From Druceiella hillmani (taxonomy: Eukaryota > Arthropoda > Insecta > Lepidoptera > Hepialidae): a stretch of DNA of 64,000 nt. Shown piece after piece: positions 1 to 13,722 of the stretch. The stretch lies in the NCBI GenBank assembly GCA_039881145.1, contig JAYKKI010000138.1:310001-374000 (forward strand), read 5' to 3'. The position numbers and the translations under genes are program-made. The notes under the pieces were generated by a model, which was given only the letters and a program-made list of their open reading frames with translations, was not told where the DNA came from and did no database searches. Position 1 is the stretch's first letter. Each line of letters starts with the position of its first letter.

Positions 1-300
1 ATATTAAAAGCAATATTTTATTTATTATATAACAATATATGATTAGCTTTTAAAATAGTGACGCATTGATGGATACGTTTAATTAATTTTTAGTATGTAG
101 TAAGTCAAAGGGTAAAAAATCAATCTATCATCAAGGGTACTTGTTCGTATTTACTTAAATAATTTGAAAAGGTAATATAAATTTAGAAATTTAAAAACCA
201 TTAAAATTCTTGAAGCAAAAAATAAATATTTTATTTAACCATGATTGAATGCGGATATCAAATATAAATTCATATTTGCCCATTCGACTTCCTTTTATAA

Positions 301-346
301 TCGTACACTATCTATTGCCCGCGGCGTCGCTCGCGTAGATTACGCA
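301..346 (+). repeat. Crumb of an insect-type dispersed repeat
   Basis: A short GC-rich patch, 'cccgcggcgtcgctcgcgt', stands out from about 25% GC surroundings. It resembles the 'cccgcggcttcgcccgcg' piece found in many copies in insect genomes. That resemblance is from memory, and the parent element is not identified. Confidence 0.35.
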
Positions 347-1247
347 AATTGATATTATTTAAATGAATCTGCATTTGATTTATAATTTTTTATACTTACG
401 CTAGTTTCTTTCAAATCTCACATTGACAGCGCAAGTGGTAATTTTTTTTGGTACAGATATTGTTTACTTAATCAATAAATTTTTAAAAATCATTAATCAC
501 AAACTTATAATTGTAGATAATATATTGGATATTTTTACGAACCACAGTAATGCATTTCATTAGTATTAAACTATCTTTTTAAAGTAATTTCTATAATAAA
601 GTTTTATGTCAAATGATTAAAATGGTTTTAATTCAACTACGCATACAAGGTACTACTCGAAACAATTTTATAAAACAATTTAGATAGTTAATTACCATGC
701 TTTGAGAAAAAGCTAGAAATACTTTTTTGACGATTGTATTTCTTTATATCCGGATTTTTATTTTCAAAAAGTGAGGTATTTTATTTGGTAGTCACCACAG
801 CAAGTTTCCAAGTGAACAATGTTAGTAGTGGAACTACCTAAAAATGTTCATAAATATTATTGAATTTCTACAAACGTTGACAACATATTAAATTATTGGG
901 CCAATGGCAAAAAAAGGAGGTTTGTTCGAATCATATTGCATAGAAATTTTTTATGCTCGGAAGCACTAACAGAGTCTGTTGTAATAATTTACCTGAAAGG
1001 CGAGGAATGTTTTTAATCTGTATTCATACTAACTGTTATGCTTAATTTGCTTAAGTTTCAGTATTATGTCCTGCGAGAATTAATTGAACTGTTTTATTAA
1101 AAGAGTGACTATTTTTTTTCGGACGAAGGAGTGGCGGAATCAATAAAGTCGCGGGACAATCCGCGTAATCAATATTTTAAAAGGAAACAAAATAAAAATT
1201 TTCTTGACAAGTGAGTGAGTTATGTGCTTGACATGTTTTATGTTCAC

Positions 1248-1367
1248 ATTTTTGGAGTTTACTCCTTAGGAATTTATTTCAATATATAGTGCCCTGTACG
1301 AAGTTTTATGAATCAGAAATCAGAAGTACAGAGCATACGTAATTCAGAGTGCTAAAAAAGAAAATGT
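1248..1367 (+). repeat. Dispersed repeat, copy 1 (partner at 34418-34525)
   Basis: This block starts 'tttggagtttactcctta' and runs through a shared 'ttttatga' and 'cagag(c/t)' region to an A-rich end. It aligns in the same orientation with 34418-34525, at roughly 70% identity by eye. The two copies lie 33 kb apart, outside the other duplications, so this is an interspersed repeat. Its class is unknown and no coding potential is visible. Confidence 0.6.
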
Positions 1368-2296
1368 AATCAGCAAATTTTAGGCACGTCTCTATTTGAC
1401 ACATTGAATTATTTACGGACAGTTGTGTCTTTTGTTTTGACTCGAAGTATTGCGTTTAATATTACTTATTTGTATAAAATGAATATGAGAAAAAGAAACT
1501 ACACGGTGAAGGTATTAGCCTCTAACAAAAATATGATTGAAAATAAACCCACCGACGGAGCAAACGTGAAAATACAAAACATGCCGAGATATGATGCTAG
1601 TGGTATTATTAATGTAAGCTTAAGTACACTAATGTTCACGTTTATTATGAAAAAAGAATTCGTTTATTTATTCGTTTCTTTATTGAAACGAATTGACACG
1701 TTAATATATAATAAAAAGAATAGAGTAAGAAACTATACTATAACTCTAATTATGTGTGCACAAAATTATTAGAGTAATTATGTACACATTTTCAAGAGTT
1801 ACTTTTATAATTAAATATGTTACAAAATGTCTTGATCAATTATTAAAATAAGCATTAATTTAGAATTTTATTACTTTCTACATACTGAAAAAAACATTTA
1901 TTTTATCATAACTGGTTTTAATTTCTACATAATTAACAAAATATTAATTGTATTGTAGCTGGTTTTAATAATTTCGGTTCGAAAATGTCAAGGAGGGATG
2001 TTGAGAAACAATATTGTTATGCAATCGGCACATTCAAATTATGGGGTTATAAAAAGAGGTATTATTGCTACAAAATTAGTAGTACGAATACTTTTTGTAA
2101 TGGTAAACTGGATCTAAGCCGGGTGTTGAAGTTGAGTAAAGAGAAGAGATAGGAACAATCAACAAAAGAATGTGTGATTTTAAATAAAGCGCTTTTCTCC
2201 GTGTAACTAGTGACGACGAAATTAAGTCTCTATAGTTGGATTTTATAGGATTATTCTCTCATGCAAGATGAAGTCGGAATTAATTTGTTCGCACTA

Positions 2297-2301
<5 letters not shown>

Positions 2302-2347
<46 letters not shown>
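2302..2347. repeat. (AT)n microsatellite
   Basis: Uninterrupted alternating T and A over about 46 bp. Confidence 0.95.
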
Positions 2348-2348
<1 letters not shown>

Positions 2349-4087
2349 CAGCCAGCATTCGGATATCCAGCTCACTTTCAGCCAACATCGGTTACTTCAG
2401 GCGAAAGAGTTAAAAAAATTGCATAGGACATGAAATGAAGTAGAGAAAAGGAAGAGAAGATAAGCTCCATGAAATCTGCATGAAAATTTTGTTAAGTCAA
2501 GATAAGAAGCGAATGCTCATGCTTAACTTGCATAGAGATAATTGAAAAATAAATGAAATACGTTTTTAGATTACTACTTATACACTTTTATTCTATTTTG
2601 TGTTTTTAAATAATGTTTTCCCTTATTTCGTTTTCATTATTACTTACTATTTTTATTTCCATTACTTTACTTTTATAAATATTTCTGATCATATCGTGTT
2701 TTATTTTGTATTTTTTAAATTTAACAATAGACAGTTAAATATTCAATAATAAATCATCGATAAATTATTTTGTGTGTAAAAAGGCAGGTAAAGTAGCACC
2801 TTTTTTAAAACAAACAAAGTAGCACGTTGTGTAAAACATTTAAAAGCTAAAAAATATTATTGTTTATAATTTTAATCTTAATAATTATTAAAACCGCATT
2901 TATGTTGTCAATCTTTGTTAATAATGGTCTTTAAAGTAACAATTTGGTAAGAGATTGTTCAATGAAATGGTGTACTAACCAATGAAATAGGATTTTGTAT
3001 TGAAATCTTATGAAAGAATGGATTGTATTAGCTAGTACGAAATAATCTAATGCCAGTTTTGTTTTATTTATGGGCAAATTGAACCATACATTGCATTTAT
3101 ATTACAGAATATTTATTTAAAGTAGCTTCTGTCATCATTTGTACTTAAATTCATTTTGTCAGAATACAATATGTTTTTGTAAGTATTTTTTAAATTACCA
3201 AATGTTAAAATAAATATGTATTGATAATTTTCTGAATTAAAGCAGTCATTATTTACAAACCAGTGTAAACTAATTTTAACACACATTTTAATATTCTAGC
3301 TGTAGGTAAAGTGAATCGTGTTGCTAGTAAAATTTAATATCAGTCATGTGTGAATATTTGGTGTCTTCGATCCTATAAATTCAAAAAGTCTGTTTTAATT
3401 TTGACTTCTCGGTCTGACGTTACTAAATAATTTTAATTTTGTTGTATAAGTTGTTCATTTGTGTTTTACTTCAATAAAATTATATGATATAATTATATAA
3501 AACAGTTTTACAACTTTTGTCAAAAACTACTAACATAATTTAATATTATTCCCTCCCACTCATCACCAAAACTCTTAAATTCAAAATTAAGAAAAAAATG
3601 TGTAACTACCAGTTTGTCTACAGTTAACTGAAAAACTCTATGGGCGTTTCAAAATCTCATAGTTATTCATTTATCGTAGCAAAATTCCACTCGTACTTAA
3701 GAAGTTTTTTAATAATAACTTTTATTGACATTTTACAAAGTCTTGTACAGACAAATTACATAGATATCTTTATACAGCTAGCGTAAAACTAAACTATATA
3801 GGTGAGTATATACGAAACTGGATATTAGTTCATTTATCCTAAAGAAAGGGACAGAAGCAATATAGAATAATCCAACTTCAAATTCTTTCGTGATTTGAAA
3901 GCTCGTACAATAAATAGTACTACCTTTGGATAGCCAGTATTCTGATTAACGCTATTTGCTGACATTGAAAAAAAACATTCTCCATTAATCTACAAATTTT
4001 CAGAATTTCTGACACGCGACCTACTAATGATGATTATCTAAAATTACAGAGTTTAGTGGCCTAATAAGGTACGGTTCTAATTAACTA

Positions 4088-4127
4088 AATATTTAGAAAT
4101 TATTCGACAGAATAATTTCTAAATATT
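4088..4127. repeat. Perfect 18-bp inverted repeat with 4-nt spacer
   Basis: The left arm (4088-4105) and right arm (4110-4127) are exact reverse complements around the spacer 'gaca'. They could form a strong hairpin in DNA or RNA. No transposon features flank it. Confidence 0.9.
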
Positions 4128-4401
4128 GGAAAAATTTTGATCCAGGTTTATAAAAAGGACGTTATTTTTGCGTATATAATATTTTTTAAAGAGAAAAGTT
4201 TAAACAATTCTTTGAATTTTTTTATTCAATTGCTTTCAAGTATTTTTATATTTATAAAAAAAGCGTCCTAAGACCAAAAAAACGAGTCACTATTATATTT
4301 GTGCACGGAGTTTCCACATACGTAAACTTTTTGAATTTATTAATAATTAAAAAAAAACATGAATCCGATGAAATATTGAACTAGTTTTTGCAATATATAA
4401 C

Positions 4402-4440
4402 ACTAGCTGCTCGTGCTAGGTAGACTTCGTAAATAAGTCA
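4402..4440 (+). repeat. Crumb of an insect-type 'actagctg' repeat
   Basis: The piece 'cactagctgctcgtgct' followed by 'acttcgt' resembles the 'actagctgacccgg..aacttcgt' start of a repeat widespread in insect genomes. Similar crumbs lie at 12786-12826 (minus) and 29443-29480 (plus). The family assignment is from memory. Confidence 0.3.
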
Positions 4441-5933
4441 TTTATTTCATTTGCTTCTTGCAATATTGCCTAATTTTTGAAGGTTAAAAATTTTCCAAAA
4501 ACGCTGAAATTCAATTATTTCAAAATTTCTATATAATTTTCCACATCACATATCATCATTCACAAGTTTAGGAATAGAATTTAAAAAAGTAATTTCATAG
4601 TAACCATCTAGACATTATAAGATTATATGTCTTAAATACTAAATTTTATGATTTTGTGGCTTTAAACATTTTGTGATAAGTTAGTCGGTGAATGGTACTT
4701 CTGCTTTATTTATAAGTGTATATGTTAAAATGTTTCACAATTGTAAAGGTTTAAAATGCTCACATAATTACGTTAATTTAAAATTATATAATTTATTATT
4801 AAAAAGTATAATTCAATATTAGCAGATATAAAATGTTACATCTTCTGTAAATGATACACATCTACTTAAAACTTGTCTAAAGAAAACAAATTTATTTTTA
4901 ATATTTTCATTCCGCAAAAGTTACGGGCAAACTATTAGACATTTCTTATTAAATCAATTTACTGTATAATTATCCACGAATGATCGTTATGATATAAGGA
5001 GCCTTCACATAAAAGGAGGCAGAACACGAATGGAATAATGAAAGTGGTGTTTTTGATGGTGGCATTAAAATGTTTCACCATTTCTATTTCTAAAGATAAC
5101 GATTAAAAAAAAATCTCGAAACAAATTTAAAATTCTATTAAATAAACAAACACTCGCTTCGCTCAGCGTACCGTCTAATAAATACGCGACGGGAAAATCT
5201 CGTTTAGGTTATACAGTTTTTCATGGATACCATTCAAAGCTTTTAAGAAGAGATTTGATCTCCAAATTACATTTATATCCTAATATTAATATTCCCCTGT
5301 ATATAGAGTGGTTCTGATTTAAATGGATCTGAACCATTATGTCAAATAAAATAATCAGATGAATTATACAAAAATTAGGTGAATGGAATATAAATGGATT
5401 CTTCTAGTTTATAGAATAATATTGTTGCCAGAGTATTACTTAAATTATAACTATGTTGAGTTCTTGAAGATCGTATACTTGCAATAAGTTTGTGGTAGTA
5501 TGTACCTAAACTTTTAAGTTTGAAACCATTTAAAAAATCTAGTAAATTGCGTGACAAATAGGCATTCATTTAAGATTTCTTGACAATTACGTTAGTTTTG
5601 TCTCGTGCCAAAATAAGCGACAACCACGCGTCGAGTATATGTTATTTCTTTAATGGTACGTAGATTGACTGAGTTATTTCCGACATAGATATGAATAAAA
5701 ATTTTATCTAGAATCTACGGCGTATATCAACTTAGTAGTTTATAAGCCTTTAATTTAGTAATGCAAATTCTATAATCATTTTGTATTCAAGTATATACTA
5801 CCAGTGTCATTTTCTTAAGTTTTTCAGATTTCTGGCTAAAAAAATTTAGAGAAAGACGGGGAGCGATAGTTTCGAATATTTCGAACAGTCATATACAACG
5901 AAGGAGATGCTATATCAAGAAATTCTTTTGTTA

Positions 5934-5985
5934 TTTTTCTCACATCCATTAAGTATTCAAGGATACTTAATGGATGTGAGAAAAA
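5934..5985. repeat. Perfect 23-bp inverted repeat with 6-nt loop
   Basis: Arms 5934-5956 and 5963-5985 are exact reverse complements around 'tcaagg'. The arms read 'ctcacatccattaagtat' and its complement, bounded by T and A runs. The exact match in old, decayed DNA suggests a recent fold-back duplication or selection on the hairpin. Confidence 0.92.
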
Positions 5986-8299
5986 ATTTCATCAAGGAGT
6001 TTTATATACTTCAAAAAGTCTGGACTTTTCGTCAATATTTACAAATGTTATTATGGTCTTATAACACTGACATACGAATTTGTCGAAATTCAAGCATTCT
6101 GGCCATATAACTATAATTATTTTTAGTAATTTAGCCATATAACTACAGAGTATGAAAACATTTTGGACACCATCCTTTAAATTGATCGAGTGGTTTAACC
6201 GCTAGACTAGTTTCTTATACTTCATTGGAAATTTAAAATTGTTACAATCCTTTCAAAAATAAACAAGAATTCTAACAAGAGTGAAGTCTGTAATAGGCCA
6301 ACTTACTCTTCACTGTCTAATCAACGTTGTGAACCGTTCAGTCTATGTCGGCATTGATTAATAGTTCTTTGCAACTATTATTTGAAACCTGCCAATAGTA
6401 ACCTTCTGACGCCATCACGCAATTTTTCACTTTGGAGCTTAGGGTAAAGTTATGTTTTATCTTATTATACCCAATGATTCAGTGTTGTGAATTATATTTT
6501 TATTCAACACAAAACCTTGCTTCCTCTGAGATTGATAGCAATAGGTACCTTTTGGGTTGCAATTTTTTTATCAGCAATTTTGCCAATCTTCGTGCTGAGA
6601 CAATGGTGCATTAAATTTTTACATCTTCAAACTATCTTCTAAAGTTTGTATCTAGAAGTGTCCCAGGAATAAAATAGGAAAGTTATTGATACGTAAATAT
6701 AAATGCGTAAATAGATTTAAAAATAATGTTCTTTTCACCATCTAACGGAGAATTATAAAACTTCATACATTTTAATTATTTTTTAAAGAAATAAATATCG
6801 CTGTTAATTAGAGTTGAGCAATAATATTGACTAGTTTCATTCAAAGTGTTGATTCAGCTTTGACCATACACAAATAAAGTTTCGTTAAACCCGTGCCATA
6901 GTCAATAATTGATGCGTGATTTGATCTGTATTATTTTATTGCATTATTTGTGGATAATATAAAATGTTGTGGGAAATACAAGTAAATGACAGCCAAGTAC
7001 TAACATAAAAGGAACGTACTAATCTGTAAATATGAATTTCTAATATGTTAATAGAAATATAAACAGAAAGGTCTTGAAATAAAAACTTATATGGGAATGT
7101 TAACGGGTGTTGTTGGATTTTTCGTCGATTTTGAGCTTAATTTTCCTTACTTGTAAACTACTACTTTCAATATTCAGTACACAACGCACGCAATCTCGTG
7201 CTTCAGACTTTTTATTGTCGACAAGAAACAAACTGGGCATTGAAAAAAATAATTATGTTTTATTGGATTGTTTTTAAGACTTAGTACCAAATATTGAGTT
7301 ATATGTAATCTTATCAAACAAAAGTTACGTAAGTATGAAATTGTGAATTTAAATTATTTCAAACTTTCTACTAAAGTGATAAATATTTGTTTGGCAAATA
7401 CATGCATAATATTTATTGAAGAGCGTTATTTTAATATTACCGCATAATAATTCTCATTACGAAAGGGGGATATATATACGTACTTACATTAATAGGATGT
7501 TTTATATGGTACTACGAATCAAAAATAGTCATAAAATATATGTCAGTATTTCAAGAGCTACAATAAAAATTTTTATTATAATTTAATTTACAGGATATTA
7601 GTTAAAGTTTTGGACTTTTCTTCATGCTTTTTTTCTCTATTGTTGCAGCTTGAATCATGGAAAAAAAGTATTTTTCCTCCTAAATGTACTTTAACTCTTA
7701 ACTTCATTTATCACGATTTAACTAAATCGCTTATTGGTTCATTATATTACTACTATCATACTGTACATAAAATTAATTTACTTATTTATGTAGGCGATTA
7801 CTTCTTAATTGAACAATATTTTCTTTAACAAAATTTCTTGTTTCAATGTGGTGGGTGTATTAATAAAATGGTGAATAAAATAAATTTTATATCATAATGA
7901 AATAAAATTTTTATAACTAATTTTACAAGTTTTATTTGAGAAATTATATTAGTAACTGAATTTAGGAAAAGGAGAAGGTCGTATTCAGTTATACCCATAC
8001 ATAATAATATAGTACCACATGCACCCATCCGCAGCTCCGTTTACATGGACTTTCGATTACGATAGACATACAGGTTTTAATATTTATATACAGGTTTCGG
8101 ACCCTCGTGACACGTTGTTAATATATTTAATAAACAAATTGGCCTATCAGCATTAGATGAAGTGTTGCAGTATTATTGTTTATGGTCACAGTGAAAACAG
8201 TCCAGTTCGAAGCATTCTATAATAGCAAAGTGAAATCAAAATGAAAAATGTATTATTCTTGTTTTGAACACGAATTTCCAATTCAATTTACTAACGTAC

Positions 8300-8600
8300 T
8301 GTGAGGTTAAAGCAACCACATTCTAAGCCCATAACTTTCAATCATAGACTGCGATGTAAATATATAGCTTTCCACCAGCTTTCCTTATCGACGCTGAACT
8401 TAGTCGCCTCATATTTGCATTTCGGTGAACCGAACTTAATACGATCCGCATTTTGAAATTACGATTGTCGTTTACGTTTTGCTCGAGCTTTTATTATTTA
8501 TTGCGGTTTCAATTTGACACCGCAGTATTCTGTTTCGCGTGCTTTTGAACTTTTTACACATCTAGCTTGTGGATGCCCTTCTATCTTTTTTGGGGATGAT
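8300..8600. other. GC-richer patch of unknown nature
   Basis: This patch is clearly richer in G+C and CpG than its flanks, with words such as 'ggtgaaccgaacttaat', 'gtttcgcgtgctttt' and 'tatcgacgctgaactt'. No open frame of useful length and no family motif were recognised. It could be a conserved regulatory element, a small exon or a repeat fragment. Confidence 0.3.
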
Positions 8601-11559
8601 GAAGATTTATTTGAGTTTAAACGTGACTTACAGTCTTGTTAATAGGATTTCGACTAAGAACTGTTCCTTTAATTTCATGATTTTACATATATTTGCAGTA
8701 CCAATAATTCTATAATTCAACATTTTTACATATCTGAAATTGTTTAGGTAGTTCATGCAATAAAAAATGGGGGGCTATTGTTTTTCTCCCATTTATCTTA
8801 TTCTTACCAGCGGAGTTCCACTTCGTTTTGGCAAAGTATGATTTGAAAATAATAATTTTCGGTAAAAGAATCATAAACAAATAAATAAATATGTTATTTT
8901 TTTCTTCATTGTATTAATCAACAGTTCACGTGAATATATTTATTTGTTGATATTTATATACAGTAAATACTAAAATATCTTTTAAAGCCATGTGGCTTCA
9001 TAGATAAACGTGAAGAAAGAAATAAGCAAACAAACAACTCTGATTTATTTACTTATATCTATAATAAAATAGTGGTAGTTAGAAGGGCGTATATTAAATA
9101 AATATAAAAACGAATATTAATATAAATGACTCTAAGTGAGTTATTATGACGAAGTAAATTATTTCTAAAATGTTCATCTGTCTATATGTATGTTTGTTTG
9201 CATATAAAATAAACGTTCCTACATAAATTTAATCCAACCTCCAAAATGTGTATTTTGTAAAGTATACATAATAAAATAACGTAATACTTATTATTTAAGA
9301 CTGAGCAATATTTATGAAATATTAATTTACCGACCTGCCTGTTTGCATGTGTTCGTTTGTGCTAACATCGATTAAAAATTACCAAAGCATAAATGGAATT
9401 TTGACGGTTGGTAAGTAGAAGTGAAGGCACATAAGCTTGATATAGCTGTAGCACTATAAATCAATTTCAGTTTTATAGTTCCATAAAAAAAATGTAAAAA
9501 ATTATATGACAATGAAATTTTTAATTTTCATAATATAAATAACCAATTATCATTAAAAGTTGCTTATTGTAAGTATTTTTATGTTTCACGTTTAAGCTAT
9601 ACAGTCATTTATTTGATAAAACTATAGAATAAATAATTAAAACGTTGAGCATTTCATTATTGAATTATCGTCGTTCCGGGAAGTAATAAAGGAAACAAAT
9701 GAAGGAATAAAAATGATATATCATTTGATATTAAAATCGTGCTACCTTTTATTGACAAGTAAGTGTATTAATATTTATTAGTGGTCACCCAGTAGTTGAA
9801 AGTACACCGTAATTCATTAAATTTTTAAGTTTGAAGTTTATGTAGGTTCTTTTAGCCAAAGATTATACCTCTACAATCGTAGCAAATATTTTTTTTCTAT
9901 TACGTCATCTCAAAGCGTATACAAACACGTCATTAGCGTTTGCCTTGATTGTGAAATTTAAAATGTATTATTAGTGACAGTTAAAAAAAAACACAACTCA
10001 TAATCAGTCTTAATTTTGTCAATAGTATTACACTAGGATACGTATCTATGCATTTATTTATTTGCTATGTATTGCGGTGCTCAGATATATAGCAATTCGA
10101 GATGAAAAAGTATCTTAAGAAATCTATCTACACATTTTTTATTTTAAATATCGACGTTTGAAGTTAAGTGTTTCAAAGTCGTATATTGTAATATAATTGG
10201 TTGTTGTAAGAAAATCGGTTATATTTTAGAACATGTTTCTTATTTTAAATAAGTAAGCATTATTGTCAAATTATATTCTAAGTGAAAACTATAACATATT
10301 GGCGACATTTTTTTTGACTGGAGTCAGAGTATTTTGGCAATATTTTTAATCAGTGAGAAATATAAAATACCGGCAACTTCAGCGCTATTATTGTCGTTAT
10401 CATATGATTTGATATTTCGAAATTGGCTTCCTGTGTCATTTTTAGTTAAACGATGCCATGCGAGAAGTATCGTGTGACTCATTTTTGGTTTGTAGTTAGT
10501 TATAATTTTAAATAATAATTTTAATTATATTTAGGTATGAGTTATAATTTCAAGAAATACATATTGTGAGGAATTTTTAATATTATTTGAATTATTGACA
10601 AAAAGATCCTTACGTATTGTTTACTTTTTTCCTTGCATTCAATCTTTTCTGAACTCTCAAAATATTTTCTTATTCAAAAATTTTCCTTATTCAATATCTC
10701 TCTATGAACATAATTTACTATAACTGTTACTGCATGAATCGTTTACTCTAAATTAAAAATATATTTATCGACATCTGTGGTCTTTATTCGCACTCAATGC
10801 AAAAGGTACACGTTCACAATTATTCAAACGCATGGGTTTTAGACCGTAATGATTTTTAATAATGTTTTAAGAAATATTCCGTTAACATTATTTCGGGGGA
10901 TACATACACAATTTCCAATATACCTGGAAAAGTACACATAAGATTTTCTAATACAATTTGGATTCTCTCGAAATCTCCTCCACATCGCTCCAAATAAATA
11001 TTTTCTAACTTAGAAATTATTAACATCTGTTGAAGTCTTTAAAGTACTCTCGCCTCTGCACTTGGTTTACGTAGTTCACGAAATATTATCAATTTTCATC
11101 AATATGATATAGTGATGAAAATTAAAATATTTCTAAAGCGCGTAGAAAATAATACTTCCCATATTTATTTGCGACTCTACCTCCTTTTAACCGACTTTTT
11201 TTGACGTAAATATTTTTTTAGGTACAACGTCAACCAAAGTTTCATATCCTTGTTTAACTTTTATTCAAAAGATTACGATTTGGAATTGCTACCATATAAA
11301 ATTCCTTTGCTAATAATATTTGGACGGATACAGTATAGAATTTCATTTATTCTATTCTTGTTGTAACAAATGCAAATATCAGCCTTTTGCAAAAGAAACC
11401 TACTGAAATATTTAATTTATATAAATATATACTAATATACAAAGTAAAAAAGTGCATTTGGCCTCCCTATTTATGGAGTCATAGTCGTATTTTAAAAATT
11501 ATTTTTGTGTTAGAAAGCCCGTACATGCAAAAAGATTATAAGGCTACATATCATTGAAT

Positions 11560-12090
11560 AAGGGTTTATGGATGCAGAATAGAGACAAAGCGTAAGACAA
11601 GTGGGAAAACACTGCCTAAACGATGCAAGATAGGACAGGTTTATTTATTGACTGATCATTCTGACTAATACTGTCTATATACCGTAGACTCCGTGGACCG
11701 ATGTCACATGACGAAAGGAGCGGAAAAGTTTAGTGATTGGAAGCTGAGGGGGGCGGCATTTTCAATAGAATTCTACGCAGCAGAAACCATACAACACATC
11801 TAGTATTATATTAAATTATGCGTTGGCGAGTCGGTGACTTTATACGTTGACTATTTTTAGGAAATTTTGTACCAGGGTCGTTTTTACGATCGAGTGGGGG
11901 TGGCATTATTTGTCTCGATCGCATTCTGCTTTGGTTTTCAAATATTGCGCTCATGGTAGCAAGCGGGTTTACCACTTGATAAATAGAAACTGTTGAAACT
12001 ATCACAGCGATTCTGTTTATGCATTTATATAAGTTAATTTCGTGCCTGTTAAGTGTGATTTTGGAATGCAAACATTGTAACTGCATGCAA
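11560..12090. other. GC-richer patch, likely repeat-derived
   Basis: The patch includes 'agctgaggggggcggcat' and 'cgatcgagtgggggtggc', which contrast with the AT-rich flanks. A minus-strand frame of 91 codons (11811-12086) overlaps it, but I recognise no domain and the basic, low-complexity C-terminus is not informative. A repeat remnant is the simplest explanation. Confidence 0.25.
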
Positions 12091-12503
12091 ATCCTGCCGC
12101 ACTAAACAATTAGTAAGTAAATAAATATATAACGAATATACGACTACATTCCATCATCTTACAGAAATTAATCAAGTAGTAAACAGCTGGGAATTATTGA
12201 AAAATTATAGTAGTATTAAATCCTACCAGCGTTGAAGCTTGAACGAAGAATATGAGCTTTTTAAGGGCATGAGATTTAAAATTGTCAACTTTATTAACCG
12301 GAACGATATTTCAAAGAACGATACCTATGCTTATTTCTAAATAGCGTCTTTAAGAAAATGTGGCATATTTTTCGATTAAAAATTAATAAGGTGGTGTAAG
12401 TTAAAGCGAGTGTTGTTTTGAAATCTTATCGAGTGAGTAAAAATTTGAAAGAATATTTCGAAATCTAATTATCAATTTTTATCTATAAATCTAATAAAGC
12501 GAA

Positions 12504-12508
<5 letters not shown>

Positions 12509-12562
<54 letters not shown>

Positions 12563-12590
12563 TACACATATATTTATATACATGCATATA
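12509..12590. repeat. (AT)n microsatellite, interrupted at its 3' side
   Basis: About 46 bp of pure alternating AT is followed by AT mixed with 'acat' and 'acac' units. Confidence 0.93.
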
Positions 12591-13645
12591 GGATTTTTCG
12601 AAATTTAACTCTTGTAGATGTGAAAATGAAGACGTAAAAATTTTCTCTGAATTTAACAAATCAGATACCCTTAGAGATACACTTACTTTATAATTATTTT
12701 GTAAAATCAGTAACGTTAAATTCATTTACGTCACCTTGAGTTTCGATATAAAAACTAATTATTATACAAAAACTTAAGATACTATGCCCTCTTTTGCCGG
12801 AGCAATGTCAGGGCGGGCAGCTAGTAAAGTATATATCATCTTGATAAAATAGTATTCAAAAGTTGAAAAATTATGTGAGTTTTTGTTTGTGTGTGTTCAC
12901 AGTATGTGTAAACAATAAAAAAATCATCCAGATTTCGATATTTAAATAACTTTTTATTAAAGACAAGCTTGAGACACGTAGGTATGTAGGTATGACACTG
13001 ATAAAACGGTAAACCGGCAGGTGAAGAAATGACGACAACAGCGTTGTTGACGTTTGACCACATATCAAAATGTTACTGGCAACTGCGTAAGCCAAGTAGT
13101 CTAAGGGAATAAACTACAGCGATGAATCAAATGTTGATGTGTTATTTTAACTTCAATTATTTTATTAATTATGTTTCCACCAAGAAAAGGGTACTGCAAT
13201 TGATTTTCGAACATTTAAATTTTTTACAGTCAGGTGTAGAGGTAATTAATAAACCTGTTAAGTATTAGTATAACTCGCTCTAGGAGGGTTCTTTATATAC
13301 TTACGTACGTACAAACATTTAAAATGGTGGAGGGTAAAGTATATATTAAAGTAATGATACATATTAGCATCGTTTTTCATCACATAAATAAATTGCGTAG
13401 TATTATTTTCACAGGTGTAAAGATGTATATTTTTCCAAAACTATGAGATTTAGAATCATTGATACAGTCTTGTGGTAACTTTTAGGTAAAATTCTACTAA
13501 CGTTGCTTTTTTCATAATTTTGAGTTTAGGAGCATTGGTGATGGGGTGCGAGTGTGAGAGGAACGATTTGATGGCATGTTCTTTGTGGATATTTTCAGTA
13601 GTATTTATAGAAATATTTCATATATGAAGCACTAAAATTCCTCTA
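12591..13645. other. AT-rich non-coding DNA
   Basis: Nothing gene-like was recognised. A repeat crumb lies at 12786-12826. Overlapping minus-strand frames of 74-75 codons near 12836-13095 are out of phase with each other and show no family motif. Confidence 0.5.
12786..12826 (-). repeat. Crumb of an insect-type 'actagctg' repeat
   Basis: Read on the minus strand it begins 'actagctgcccgccctgac', close to the start of the repeat seen at 29443. It is a short, GC-rich island in AT-rich DNA. Confidence 0.4.
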
Positions 13646-13652
13646 CTATATA

Positions 13653-13684
<32 letters not shown>

Positions 13685-13722
13685 ATTGTATACATATGTG
13701 TGTATTTGTGTGTGTGTGTTTG
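13646..13722. repeat. Compound (AT)n-(TG)n microsatellite
   Basis: About 39 bp of alternating AT passes through 'ttgtatacatatg' into a TG-rich tract. Confidence 0.9.

Larger units (their letters stand above)
1..2301. other. AT-rich non-coding DNA
   Basis: No gene is recognisable here. The stretch holds an insect-type repeat crumb near 301-346 and one copy of a dispersed repeat at 1248-1367. The longest open frame (1404-1772, 122 codons) has AT-driven composition and no family motif that I recognise, so it is not called as a gene. Confidence 0.6.
2348..12508. other. Long AT-rich non-coding stretch
   Basis: No gene, RNA gene or intact mobile element was recognised over about 10 kb. Small features inside are perfect inverted repeats at 4088-4127 and 5934-5985, a repeat crumb near 4402-4440, a patch near 5150-5210 containing 'cactcgcttcgctcagcg', and two GC-richer patches at 8300-8600 and 11560-12090. 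Open frames here are short and have no recognisable family signature. Confidence 0.55.

Noticed and set aside
1404..1772. 122-codon open frame on the plus strand
   Set aside because: It has no recognisable domain, AT-driven residues (I, K, N, Y, F) and no supporting splice or codon evidence. In DNA this AT-rich, frames of this length also arise by chance.
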